From the NCBI GenBank assembly GCA_002314945.1, contig DCHV01000035.1, positions 3,520 through 16,079 of the forward strand: a stretch of 12,560 nucleotides of DNA, given 5' to 3'. The notes beneath the pieces are model-generated. The model worked only from the letters and a program-made list of their open reading frames with translations. It was not told the origin of the DNA and did not search any database. The position numbers were made by a program, and so were the translations under genes. Positions 1 through 6,587 of the stretch are shown in pieces. Position 1 is the first letter of the stretch. Each line of letters opens with the position of its first letter. The stretch is from Prevotellaceae bacterium UBA1743. GTDB taxonomy: Bacteria; Bacteroidota; Bacteroidia; Bacteroidales; Bacteroidaceae.

Positions 1-999
1 GTATGGGCACTTGTTGGGCAGTCACTGACTAATACGATAACAGATACTGCCATCCTGTGGATTACGACAGGATGGCGTCCCCAGTGGATGTTCTCCTTGA
101 TGCGACTAAAGAGACTCTTCAACTTCGGGTGGAAGCTACTACTGACCAATCTCCTGGAATCGCTCTACCGGAATATATATTCCCTAACCATCGGCAAAGT
201 TTGCTCAGCATCCGCATTGGCCTATTACGACCGTGGACAGCAGTTTCCCAATGTCCTTGTCAAGAATGTCGATGCATCATTCAGTGCAGTTATGTTTCCT
301 GCACTGTCCAGATTGCAAGACCAACCGAAGGAACTGTTGAAGATGATGCGCATGAGCATCAGAACCAGCACGTTTCTGCTGTTCCCATTATTGACAGGAT
401 TAGCAATATGTGCCGAACCTATTATACGGTTGGTCTTGACGGAGAAATGGATGGAGGCTGTACCCTTCATGCAAGTGTTCTGCTTCGTATTCGCCCTTTA
501 TCCGCTTCACACCTCCAATCTGAGTGCCCTAAAGGCATTGGGACGTTCGGACTTGACCTTGAAAGTGAGTATCGCCAAGAAAGTGGTTGGTTTCGCCACA
601 CTTCTGCTCACGATGTGGCACGGCGTATGGGCGATTGCGCTTGGCTTTGCTGCAGCTTCAGTCTTGCAGTTGGTCATCAATGCCTATCCCAATGCAAAAC
701 TACTGGATTACAATCTCCTCCAGCAGATCCGTGATATAGCCTCGTCCTTTCTCCTAAGTATAATTATGGGAATTGCAGTTTATGCAGTTTCATTCTTGGA
801 ATTGGCAGATATACTTCAGCTCTTGCTGCAGATATTGGTTGGGGCAGTGACTTACATTGGCATGTCGTTACTGACTAAGAATGAGTCCCTCACGTACTTA
901 TATAGAAATCTCCCCCGACCCTTACCAAGTAGGGGAGAGAAGAAGGTTGGGGGGAAAATAACAAATTGTTATATAGAAGAAAATGAAATACAGTATTAA
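1..999 (+). CDS. wzx: Wzx-type polysaccharide flippase (MOP/PST family), 5'-truncated by window
   Basis: The frame is open from base 1 (reading VWALVGQSLTN), so the ATG at 88 is internal and the true start lies upstream. The visible 332 residues are the C-terminal part of a multi-pass inner-membrane protein. The segment around residues 70-105, with YYDRGQQFPNVLVKN followed by FPALSRLQD, is typical of WzxC-like flippases, which move undecaprenyl-linked repeat units to the periplasmic face. Several long hydrophobic stretches follow, for example TFLLFPLLTGLAICAEPIIR. Full-length relatives are usually around 450-500 residues, so roughly the first third is missing. The last ~30 residues (NLPRPLPSRGEKKVGGK and onward) are hydrophilic, unlike a flippase end, and coincide with an inverted-repeat DNA segment (909-954). 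The stop overlaps the next gene by 17 bp. The family call is strong; the transported substrate is unknown. Confidence 0.9.
   Translation, partial: VWALVGQSLTNTITDTAILWITTGWRPQWMFSLMRLKRLFNFGWKLLLTNLLESLYRNIYSLTIGKVCSASALAYYDRGQQFPNVLVKNVDASFSAVMFPALSRLQDQPKELLKMMRMSIRTSTFLLFPLLTGLAICAEPIIRLVLTEKWMEAVPFMQVFCFVFALYPLHTSNLSALKALGRSDLTLKVSIAKKVVGFATLLLTMWHGVWAIALGFAAASVLQLVINAYPNAKLLDYNLLQQIRDIASSFLLSIIMGIAVYAVSFLELADILQLLLQILVGAVTYIGMSLLTKNESLTYLYRNLPRPLPSRGEKKVGGKITNCYIEENEIQY
909..954. repeat. Imperfect inverted-repeat element in the 3' end of the flippase gene
   Basis: TCTCCCC at 909-915 pairs with GGGGAGA at 932-938. A second G-rich arm at 944-954 (AAGGTTGGGGG) is an imperfect complement of the C-rich stretch 912-923. 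The segment is translated as the hydrophilic flippase tail. Its C-run/G-run architecture resembles short dispersed repeats seen between genes in many bacterial genomes, but only one copy is visible here, so calling it a mobile or repetitive family is an inference. Confidence 0.5.
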
Positions 1000-2347
1000 G
1001 GCTTCTGGCGTTTTTTGCGTCTTGTTTATCCTACTGACAGGTGGCATGTTTGCCCTTGCCGTATATTCTGAATTCCATGCCCTTCACAATGAGTGGATGG
1101 AACGACACGTAGAGAGATGGGACGCCACCAAGGAGTTTGGAAAGAAACCTAATCTCCAAACCACCAAATCCTTTCCTTCGACAAGCTCAGGACAAACTCA
1201 GCTCAGGACAAGCTCAATTCCACAAACGACCAAGCTGGCTCGTTTCAATAAAGCCATTGACAAGGGTCAGCGCTGGCTGGAACGTGCTTTAGGGCGTGAT
1301 ATGGTGGGGCGTATTCCCTTCGTCCTCATTCAGAAATCGGTGGACAGGTATCTACTCAGGTACAATGTTACGACATCGCACAATGGGACGGCATTGAACA
1401 ATACTTTCGAGAAGAATATCATTGTCAAGACTAGTGACGGATGGCTGACATTCCTTGTGGATAGCCAGGATAACAGTGAGTCCATCAATCACTTGATACA
1501 TTTTGGCAAGCAGCAGATGGCGGCAGGTCGACAGCTCCTGTTTGTGGAGGCCCCTGCCAAATCACCTTCTCTCAACGATCTTCATGACTACCCAACCACC
1601 TATGCAGATCACTTCAGCGAACAGAGGGAGAAAATTATCCACTCCATGGCGAAAGCGGGCATTCCAACACTATCCCTCACCAAAGAGATTGTTGAGAAAA
1701 CAGACAGTATGCTGTTCTTCCGTACTGATCACCATTGGCTTCCACAAACGGCTATGCGTGCCAATCAGTTGCTGGCCCAGGAGTTGAATGTTCGTTATGG
1801 CTATCGCATCCCTTCGGAGATGTACAGCCTTGACCAGTACGACATCAGCATGTCAAGAACACTCATGTTAGGGTCGCAGGGCTTGAAGGTGACGGAAATT
1901 TACTGCGAGCCAGAACGTTTGCCCATCCTGATGCCTCGCTACCACACTGACCTGACCGTATTCAAGTCGAACACCAACGACACCGTAACAGGCAGTATTC
2001 AGCAGACACTGTTCGACTACAGCCGTCTGGAACCCGAAACAAAATACGACAACAACCGTTGGGGGTTCTACGGCTACGGCAACAATGCCTATATCTGCAT
2101 CCATAACAATCGCCTGCACGATGGCAAGCGCATTCTCCTTCTAAAAGAGAGTTTCCCCAATGCTATGTACCCCTATATGTGCCACATGGCAGAATGGATT
2201 GATGTAATTGATGTGGAGCGATTTGCGGGAAGTCTGCAGCTTTTTATCGAGAAAATACAACCACAGACGGTTATTGTAGCATACAGTTCCCGAAGCTTTC
2301 AGGACAGCGAAAACTACAGGACTTCTGCATTTTTTAATTTTAATTAA
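983..2347 (+). CDS. DHHW-motif, SGNH-like (AlgJ/AlgX/DltD-type) polysaccharide acylation protein
   Basis: A 454-residue protein with an N-terminal membrane anchor or signal segment (about residues 10-28, hydrophobic VFCVLFILLTGGMFALAV), so most of the chain should lie in the periplasm. Residues 249-252 are DHHW, preceded by FFRT, the hallmark Asp-His block of the DHHW/AlgJ-AlgX group. KESF at 388-391 fits the catalytic Ser block (usually a DSF-like motif), giving Ser390 as candidate nucleophile, Asp249/His251 region as partners. Proteins of this group work with an MBOAT to transfer acyl groups to exported polysaccharide, and the next gene is an MBOAT. The start at 983 lies inside the flippase end and places the hydrophobic segment right after the N terminus. 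Residues ~64-79 (SFPSTSSGQTQLRTSS) are Ser/Thr/Gln-rich, low complexity and encoded by a short DNA repeat. Family confidence is good; the acyl group and acceptor are unknown. Confidence 0.85.
   Translation: MKYSIKASGVFCVLFILLTGGMFALAVYSEFHALHNEWMERHVERWDATKEFGKKPNLQTTKSFPSTSSGQTQLRTSSIPQTTKLARFNKAIDKGQRWLERALGRDMVGRIPFVLIQKSVDRYLLRYNVTTSHNGTALNNTFEKNIIVKTSDGWLTFLVDSQDNSESINHLIHFGKQQMAAGRQLLFVEAPAKSPSLNDLHDYPTTYADHFSEQREKIIHSMAKAGIPTLSLTKEIVEKTDSMLFFRTDHHWLPQTAMRANQLLAQELNVRYGYRIPSEMYSLDQYDISMSRTLMLGSQGLKVTEIYCEPERLPILMPRYHTDLTVFKSNTNDTVTGSIQQTLFDYSRLEPETKYDNNRWGFYGYGNNAYICIHNNRLHDGKRILLLKESFPNAMYPYMCHMAEWIDVIDVERFAGSLQLFIEKIQPQTVIVAYSSRSFQDSENYRTSAFFNFN
1177..1215. repeat. TTCGACAAGCTCAG element with 16-bp tandem duplication
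   Basis: TTCGACAAGCTCAG occupies 1177-1190 and overlaps two tandem 16-bp units, AGCTCAGGACAAACTC (1184-1199) and AGCTCAGGACAAGCTC (1200-1215), which differ at one base. It lies in the coding region of the DHHW protein and encodes STSSGQTQLRTS, between the membrane anchor and the folded domain. The same 14-mer occurs again at 7724-7737 in the polymerase gene. Confidence 0.75.
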
Positions 2348-2414
2348 GGTTTATGGTTTAAGGTTTAAGGTGGTTTCTACCCCTAAATTGTATATTGTAA
2401 ATCTGTAAATTGTA
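2348..2414. repeat. Intergenic heptamer repeat (GGTTTAW x3) and ATTGTA-rich tract
   Basis: The ~74-bp gap between the DHHW and MBOAT genes starts with three tandem heptamers, GGTTTAT, GGTTTAA and GGTTTAA (2348-2368). These are followed by an AT-rich tract in which TAAATTGTA occurs at 2384-2392 and again at 2406-2414. No credible promoter or hairpin terminator is seen. It is the longest non-coding stretch in the window. Confidence 0.6.
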
Positions 2415-2421
2415 CATCTAT

Positions 2422-3912
2422 ATGGTTTTTTCCAACGTAATATTTCTGTTTCTTTTTCTGCCAGTAACAGTCATTGTCTATTATCTGATGACAGCAGGTA
2501 AGGCAAGTATATATTGGCGTAATGTGTGGCTGCTCCTTGTTTCATTACTGTTCTATGCATGGGGTGAACCACTCTACGTTCTACTGATGCTGTTCAGTAT
2601 CCTTGTCAATCATCGCTTAGGTATCTGGGAGTCAGACAACTGTGGCAATGAGCTTGGCAAGCAGATCGTGGCCATTGCTTGTGTCTTCAATCTCGGTATT
2701 CTGTTTTGCTTTAAGTATCTGTCTTGGATTCTCAGTTGCTTCGGACTAACCTGGGCTGCGGAACAGACACACTGGGCATTGCCTATCGGCATCTCGTTCT
2801 ACACCTTCCAATCGCTATCCTACATTATTGATATCTATCGCGAGAAGGATAAGGCTCAACGAAGCATCGTCAACACCGGTCTGTACATAGCCTTCTTCCC
2901 ACAGCTTATTGCAGGTCCTATTGTGCGCTATGAGCTGATAGCAAAGCAGCTTACCGAGCGCATTCACTCATGGGACAAGTTCGCAGAGGGTGCCTGGCGC
3001 TTCACCATCGGTCTTTCAAAAAAGATCATTCTCGCCAATCAGTTGGCGGAACTCTCCGACTACACCTTCTTCACGCAGGCTGATAACGAACGAACGGTCA
3101 TCTTGGCATGGGTGGGATGTCTTGCCTTTATGTTCCAGCTGTATTTCGACTTTTCCGGATACTCGGATATGGCGATAGGTCTTGGGAAAATGTTCGGCTT
3201 TGAACTGCCCGAGAACTTCAATTACCCGTATGTAGCCAAGTCGGTAAGCGAGTACTGGCGCCGGTGGCACATCACCTTGGGAGGCTGGTTCCGCGACTAT
3301 CTGTATTATCCCGTATCGATGGGTAGTGCATTGACCGTCAAGAAAAAAGCGACCCAATGGATGAAAGACCGGGGCGTGAAGGACTATCGCAAGAAGTCGG
3401 GACGTGTATCGATGGCTTACCTGCTCTTTATCGTATGGATGAGCACCGGCATGTGGCATGGAGCCAACGGCACCTTCGTTGTCTGGGGCTTTATCCAGTT
3501 TGTGTTTATCTACTGGGAACAGAGCCGTACGCCACTCAAGAATGAGATGCTTGGCAATATCCTTGGCCTTGTCTCCACCTATTTTGTCATCCTGATTACA
3601 AAAGTGGTGTTCAATGCCACCGATTTGAGTCATGCTATGGGTTATTACGGTTCTATGCTCTGCCTTACCGGCAACAGTCTTACGAATGCCGAGACATGGT
3701 ATTGGCTGGATCAGTTCAAAGTGATACTGATAGCAGGATTTCTGCTGTCACTCCCGGTGGTGCCATGGGTCAAGGAGCATCTGTTTGTGCGCCATGGAAT
3801 GGAAAAGCTTTACTTATACCTGGGAGTGGTAGTGCTCACCGCAATGCTTCTGTTAGATTTCTCATACGCTATAGGTGGTGCATACAACCCCTTCATATAT
3901 TTCAATTTCTAA
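2422..3912 (+). CDS. MBOAT-family O-acyltransferase (AlgI/DltB-like)
   Basis: A polytopic membrane protein of 496 residues. The start is set at the ATG at 2422 because MVFSNVIFLFLFLPV is the classic AlgI-type N terminus; an in-frame TTG at 2410 would add only four residues. Family landmarks in order (numbered from 2422) are GISFYTFQSLSYIIDIYR near 125, FFPQLIAGPIVRYE near 160, YWRRWHITLGGWFRDYLYYP near 278 and STGMWHGAN with the conserved MBOAT histidine at His346. The C terminus, NPFIYFNF, is also typical of AlgI-like proteins. These enzymes pass an acyl group across the inner membrane to a periplasmic SGNH-like partner or directly to polysaccharide. The gene follows the DHHW partner and precedes an acyl carrier protein and ligase. 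The donor could therefore be acyl-carrier-bound as in Dlt systems, rather than acetyl-CoA; that part is inference. Confidence 0.93.
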   Translation: MVFSNVIFLFLFLPVTVIVYYLMTAGKASIYWRNVWLLLVSLLFYAWGEPLYVLLMLFSILVNHRLGIWESDNCGNELGKQIVAIACVFNLGILFCFKYLSWILSCFGLTWAAEQTHWALPIGISFYTFQSLSYIIDIYREKDKAQRSIVNTGLYIAFFPQLIAGPIVRYELIAKQLTERIHSWDKFAEGAWRFTIGLSKKIILANQLAELSDYTFFTQADNERTVILAWVGCLAFMFQLYFDFSGYSDMAIGLGKMFGFELPENFNYPYVAKSVSEYWRRWHITLGGWFRDYLYYPVSMGSALTVKKKATQWMKDRGVKDYRKKSGRVSMAYLLFIVWMSTGMWHGANGTFVVWGFIQFVFIYWEQSRTPLKNEMLGNILGLVSTYFVILITKVVFNATDLSHAMGYYGSMLCLTGNSLTNAETWYWLDQFKVILIAGFLLSLPVVPWVKEHLFVRHGMEKLYLYLGVVVLTAMLLLDFSYAIGGAYNPFIYFNF

Positions 3913-3926
3913 AAATCAAAGGTGTT

Positions 3927-4328
3927 ATGATAATCGGTTACACAACTGGTGTTTTTGATCTGTTTCATATTGGTCATCTCAACCTTTTGAAAAACGCAAA
4001 ATCATTTTGTGACAAACTCATTGTTGGCGTAAGTGTGGATGAATTAGTATCTTACAAAGGAAAACAACCAATAATTCCGTTCCTTGATCGCATCGAGATA
4101 GTGCGTAACATCAAGCAGGTTGATGCTGCTGTTCCACAATATGATATGGATAAGCTCACCATGTGCAAGAAACTTGGTGCAACCATTCTTTTCGTCGGTG
4201 ACGATTGGTATGATACAGAGAAGTGGAAGAAATACGAGGAGGAATTTGCCAAGGAAGGTATTAAAATCATTTACTTCCCATATACACATGGCGTATCTTC
4301 TACAAAGATTACCCAAGCTCTTAAATAA
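3927..4328 (+). CDS. TagD-like cytidylyltransferase (glycerol-3-phosphate cytidylyltransferase family)
   Basis: A compact cytosolic nucleotidyltransferase of 133 residues, the usual size of TagD (about 130). It shows the N-terminal GYTTGVFDLFHIGH block with the HIGH nucleotide-binding motif at residues 14-17, KQVDAAVPQ near 63-71 (TagD-like RYVDEVIPE region), GDDW at 91-94 and the closing THGVSSTKI at 120-128 (compare RTEGISTTKI in TagD). Such enzymes make CDP-glycerol or a related CDP-alcohol from CTP and a phosphorylated alcohol. The start is the ATG at 3927, preceded by an AAAGG at 3918-3922; the frame also runs back into the MBOAT gene but without family similarity. No CDP-glycerol phosphotransferase is visible, so the CDP product's consumer must lie outside the window or be an unrecognised gene here. 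The exact substrate (glycerol phosphate versus another phospho-alcohol) cannot be settled from sequence. Confidence 0.85.
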   Translation: MIIGYTTGVFDLFHIGHLNLLKNAKSFCDKLIVGVSVDELVSYKGKQPIIPFLDRIEIVRNIKQVDAAVPQYDMDKLTMCKKLGATILFVGDDWYDTEKWKKYEEEFAKEGIKIIYFPYTHGVSSTKITQALK

Positions 4329-4342
4329 ATTACTTAAAACCG

Positions 4343-4579
4343 ATGGAAGAAATAAAACAAACAATTATGGAGATTGCCGAGGATGTGATACCGAATGTGG
4401 ATCTGAAATCTTCTGACAAACTCGTCACCAATAAGATCATGGACAGCTTGAGTATCGTCACACTGGTACAGGAACTGAGTATTGAGTTTGACGTAAAGTT
4501 TGATCTCAAGACCCTCAAGCCAGAGAATCTGGATTCGCTGGATGCTATGGCAAAGACTATAAAAAAGTTAATGGGTTAA
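4343..4579 (+). CDS. Acyl carrier protein (stand-alone)
   Basis: A 78-residue acidic, helical carrier protein. The 4'-phosphopantetheine attachment motif is DSL at residues 34-36 (KIMDSLSIVTLVQELSIEFD), with Ser35 as the modified residue. The flanking helices match the four-helix ACP pattern, ending with NLDSLDAMAKTIKKLM. It lies 14 bp after the cytidylyltransferase and 14 bp before an adenylate-forming ligase, the usual arrangement when a ligase charges a dedicated carrier. It resembles the carrier domain inside the 9682-11964 fusion: both share an N-x-I-x-DS core and a related C-terminal helix (DSLDAMAKTI versus NSVEAMARML). This is a specialised carrier like DltC, not the housekeeping fatty-acid ACP, judging by its context. 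No strong Shine-Dalgarno is visible; the ATG at 4343 is the only good start. Confidence 0.93.
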   Translation: MEEIKQTIMEIAEDVIPNVDLKSSDKLVTNKIMDSLSIVTLVQELSIEFDVKFDLKTLKPENLDSLDAMAKTIKKLMG

Positions 4580-4593
4580 AAGATTAAAGGTCA

Positions 4594-5910
4594 ATGGAAA
4601 ATCCCATTCTGAAAGCTGTACTCATGCATGCCCGGCAACAGCCTGATAAAGTGGCTGTATGCCAGGATGAGCAAAAGGTGACATACGCTCAGTTGGCAAA
4701 CATCATTCATGTTCGGGCAGGTGAGATAAAGTCTTCTGCATTTGTCTTGATAAAGGCAAGCAATACTATAGATTTTCTTGTAGAGTATCTTGCTCATCAA
4801 AGTCTTCGCGTTTGCACCGTTCCCATCGACTTTGGGATTTCTGAGACAAGTCAGCAAAACCTGCTCAATTGTCTGGACAAGGGTATTCCCGCCAACTGCA
4901 ACGAGATAGTGTGTACCACAGGCACCACTGGCATGCCCAAAGGAGCTATGCATACGGCAGAAAGCATCGAAGCTATCACCTTGAACACGCAGCATGGTGT
5001 ATCAATGTCGGCAGACGATGTGATTCTCTTGCCCCTTCCACTCAATCATTCGGTGGGAATGCGGGTAATGCGAGCCACTTTGCATATAGGAGCAACCCTT
5101 GTGCTTCAGAGCGGTTTTGCTTTCCCAAGTGTGATGATTGAAAATGTAAAGCGCTATCAGCCAACAGCCTTTGTCTGCGTTCCTGCAGCATTGGAACGAC
5201 TATACCTGCAACTGGAGGACGATTTCATACCACTTTTCAGCGGTTTCAGATACATTGAGGTTGGCGCGGGATCGTTGACACCAGATATGAAACAGCGATT
5301 GGCAGAACAGTTGCCTGATACGCATATATATAATGTATGGGGATCGTCAGAAACAGGTGGCTGTCTGTATCAGAACATCCGTCAGTGCCCCGACAAAAGG
5401 ACTTCCTTAGGCCTTCCTGTCAAAGGTGTAGAAGTAAAGTTGCATGAAGGAAGACTCGCCTTGCGGGGAGCGATGAACATGATAGGGTATGTAGGAATGC
5501 CTGAGCTTACTTACCAAACACTCGTTGACGGATGGATAATAACCAGCGACATGGCTCGCATAGATGATGAGGGGTTTGTATATCTGCTGGGACGCTCAGA
5601 CGATATGATTAATACAGGTGGCGAGAAAGTGTCACCAGTCGAAGTGGAGCAGACAGCGGCTGCATGGCCACAGTTCCTTGAGGTGGCATGTACGGGCATC
5701 CCAGATGATATATTGGGCAAGGCGGTAGCCATCTTCTATGTGTTGCGTGAAGGAGAAGATGTATTCAACCGACGTAAGTTCATCCGCTTCATGAGTGAAC
5801 GACTGGAATACTACAAAGTTCCCACTAAGTTCATACAGGTGGAAGAATTGCCTCGTAACAAGATGGGTAAGTTGTTGCGCAACCACCTATTAACCTCTAA
5901 CCCTCTATGA
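4594..5910 (+). CDS. Adenylate-forming acid:ACP ligase (AMP-dependent synthetase family), compact form
   Basis: A 438-residue cytosolic enzyme that should adenylate a carboxylic acid with ATP and pass it to phosphopantetheine, presumably on the ACP encoded just upstream. Core motifs are intact: P-loop TTGTTGMPKG (108-117), YNVWGSSETGG (246-256), adenine/ribose Asp in TSDMARIDDEG (Asp319), hinge GRSDDMINTGGEKVSP (333-348) and the catalytic Lys in PRNKMGKLLR (Lys426). Between the VPID block (76-79) and the P-loop there are about 32 fewer residues than in the fused paralogue, so the N-terminal subdomain is trimmed. In the substrate-pocket segment LPLPLNHSVG (146-155), Asn151 stands where amino-acid-activating domains and DltA have Asp, arguing against an amino-acid substrate. 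AAAGG at 4586-4590 supports this start. The stop overlaps the next start (ATGA). The acid is not identifiable. Confidence 0.92.
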   Translation: MENPILKAVLMHARQQPDKVAVCQDEQKVTYAQLANIIHVRAGEIKSSAFVLIKASNTIDFLVEYLAHQSLRVCTVPIDFGISETSQQNLLNCLDKGIPANCNEIVCTTGTTGMPKGAMHTAESIEAITLNTQHGVSMSADDVILLPLPLNHSVGMRVMRATLHIGATLVLQSGFAFPSVMIENVKRYQPTAFVCVPAALERLYLQLEDDFIPLFSGFRYIEVGAGSLTPDMKQRLAEQLPDTHIYNVWGSSETGGCLYQNIRQCPDKRTSLGLPVKGVEVKLHEGRLALRGAMNMIGYVGMPELTYQTLVDGWIITSDMARIDDEGFVYLLGRSDDMINTGGEKVSPVEVEQTAAAWPQFLEVACTGIPDDILGKAVAIFYVLREGEDVFNRRKFIRFMSERLEYYKVPTKFIQVEELPRNKMGKLLRNHLLTSNPL

Positions 5911-6587
5911 ATAAAATAATTGCCATTTATTGTGCTGGATCCTTAGGCTTGGATATAGCAAGCCTGCTTCGCCGGGAAACCAATAGCGAACTGGTTTTCA
6001 TCGATGATGTTACCGACAATAACACGGTCATAGACATTCCTGTGTATCGATTCTCTGAGTTCACAACCAGATTTGCCCCTGAGACTGCCAGAATCATTAT
6101 TGCTATCGGCGAGCCCCGATTGCGGAGGATGCTTCGGGAGAAAGTGGAAACTGCAGGATATACCCTGCAATCTCATGTAAGTCCGTTATCTTTCTCATCC
6201 GAAGGAGTAACAGTCGGTGATGGTACAGTCGTTTTTCCATACGTATATTTAGCGCCCTTTACGAGGGTACATGAAAACTGTATCATTCTTTCCCATGTAA
6301 CAATTATAAATGGCACACAGATTGGCAAGGACTGTTTTATTTCTGGTTTTGTGTACATCGGTGACGAATGTCATATCGGAAACGAAGTGTTTGGAGGTCC
6401 TTCATCTTCGGTTAAAGACTGTCTGACATTGGGCGATCATACGGTGGTGGGTATGGGAGCAGTAGTACTTAAGAGCACCTGTGCCGGTGACGTTGTGGTC
6501 GGCAATCCTGCAAGAGTGCTTCGCAATACTATCGATGAAAAAGTGTTCAAGAAAAACCATTATCTGATAGATGGAGAAGAACTGTAA
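5907..6587 (+). CDS. PglD/NeuD-like left-handed beta-helix acyltransferase homologue
   Basis: A 226-residue protein with the two-domain plan of PglD-type sugar N/O-acetyltransferases. An N-terminal Rossmann-like nucleotide-sugar domain (residues 1-~85, IIAIYCAGSLG then IIAIGEPRLRR) is followed by hexapeptide repeats from ~100, ending in the typical VVVGNPARVLRN (197-207). A gap-free match to Campylobacter PglD, as I recall its sequence, puts Asn135 (in IINGTQIG) opposite the catalytic His125 of PglD. The glycine-rich GASGHG loop is CAGSLG here. His130 is nearby and could substitute. The enzyme may therefore be catalytically altered, inactive or use another mechanism. Its start overlaps the ligase stop by ATGA, implying translational coupling, so it may use the ACP-bound acyl group rather than acetyl-CoA (inference). 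Family call is good; activity is uncertain. Confidence 0.82.
   Translation: MNKIIAIYCAGSLGLDIASLLRRETNSELVFIDDVTDNNTVIDIPVYRFSEFTTRFAPETARIIIAIGEPRLRRMLREKVETAGYTLQSHVSPLSFSSEGVTVGDGTVVFPYVYLAPFTRVHENCIILSHVTIINGTQIGKDCFISGFVYIGDECHIGNEVFGGPSSSVKDCLTLGDHTVVGMGAVVLKSTCAGDVVVGNPARVLRNTIDEKVFKKNHYLIDGEEL

Noticed and set aside
57..734. Plus-strand open frame (about 225 codons) overlapping the flippase in another frame
   Set aside because: The Cys/Ser/Gln-rich, non-membrane translation has no recognisable motif, while the overlapping frame from base 1 reads as a clear flippase.
909..938. Possible rho-independent terminator at the CTCCCC/GGGGAG inverted repeat
   Set aside because: It lies inside the flippase coding region, has a long mismatched loop and no T-run, and the next gene starts immediately downstream within an overlapping frame.
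2360..2410. Possible Bacteroidota-type promoter upstream of the MBOAT gene
   Set aside because: TATATTGT (2391-2398) is one base off the TAnnTTTG -7 consensus, but no TTTG is found at the expected -33 spacing, and the tract is low complexity, so the match is weak.
3016..3633. Long minus-strand open frame (about 205 codons) opposite the MBOAT gene
   Set aside because: It lacks recognisable family features and lies fully antisense to a strongly supported MBOAT gene; it is a shadow of that gene's codon use.
983..5910. A true D-alanine dlt operon
   Set aside because: The gene set is similar, but the ligase lacks the pocket Asp of DltA and the SGNH-like member has a DHHW motif of the AlgJ/AlgX type; only a functional analogy is supported.
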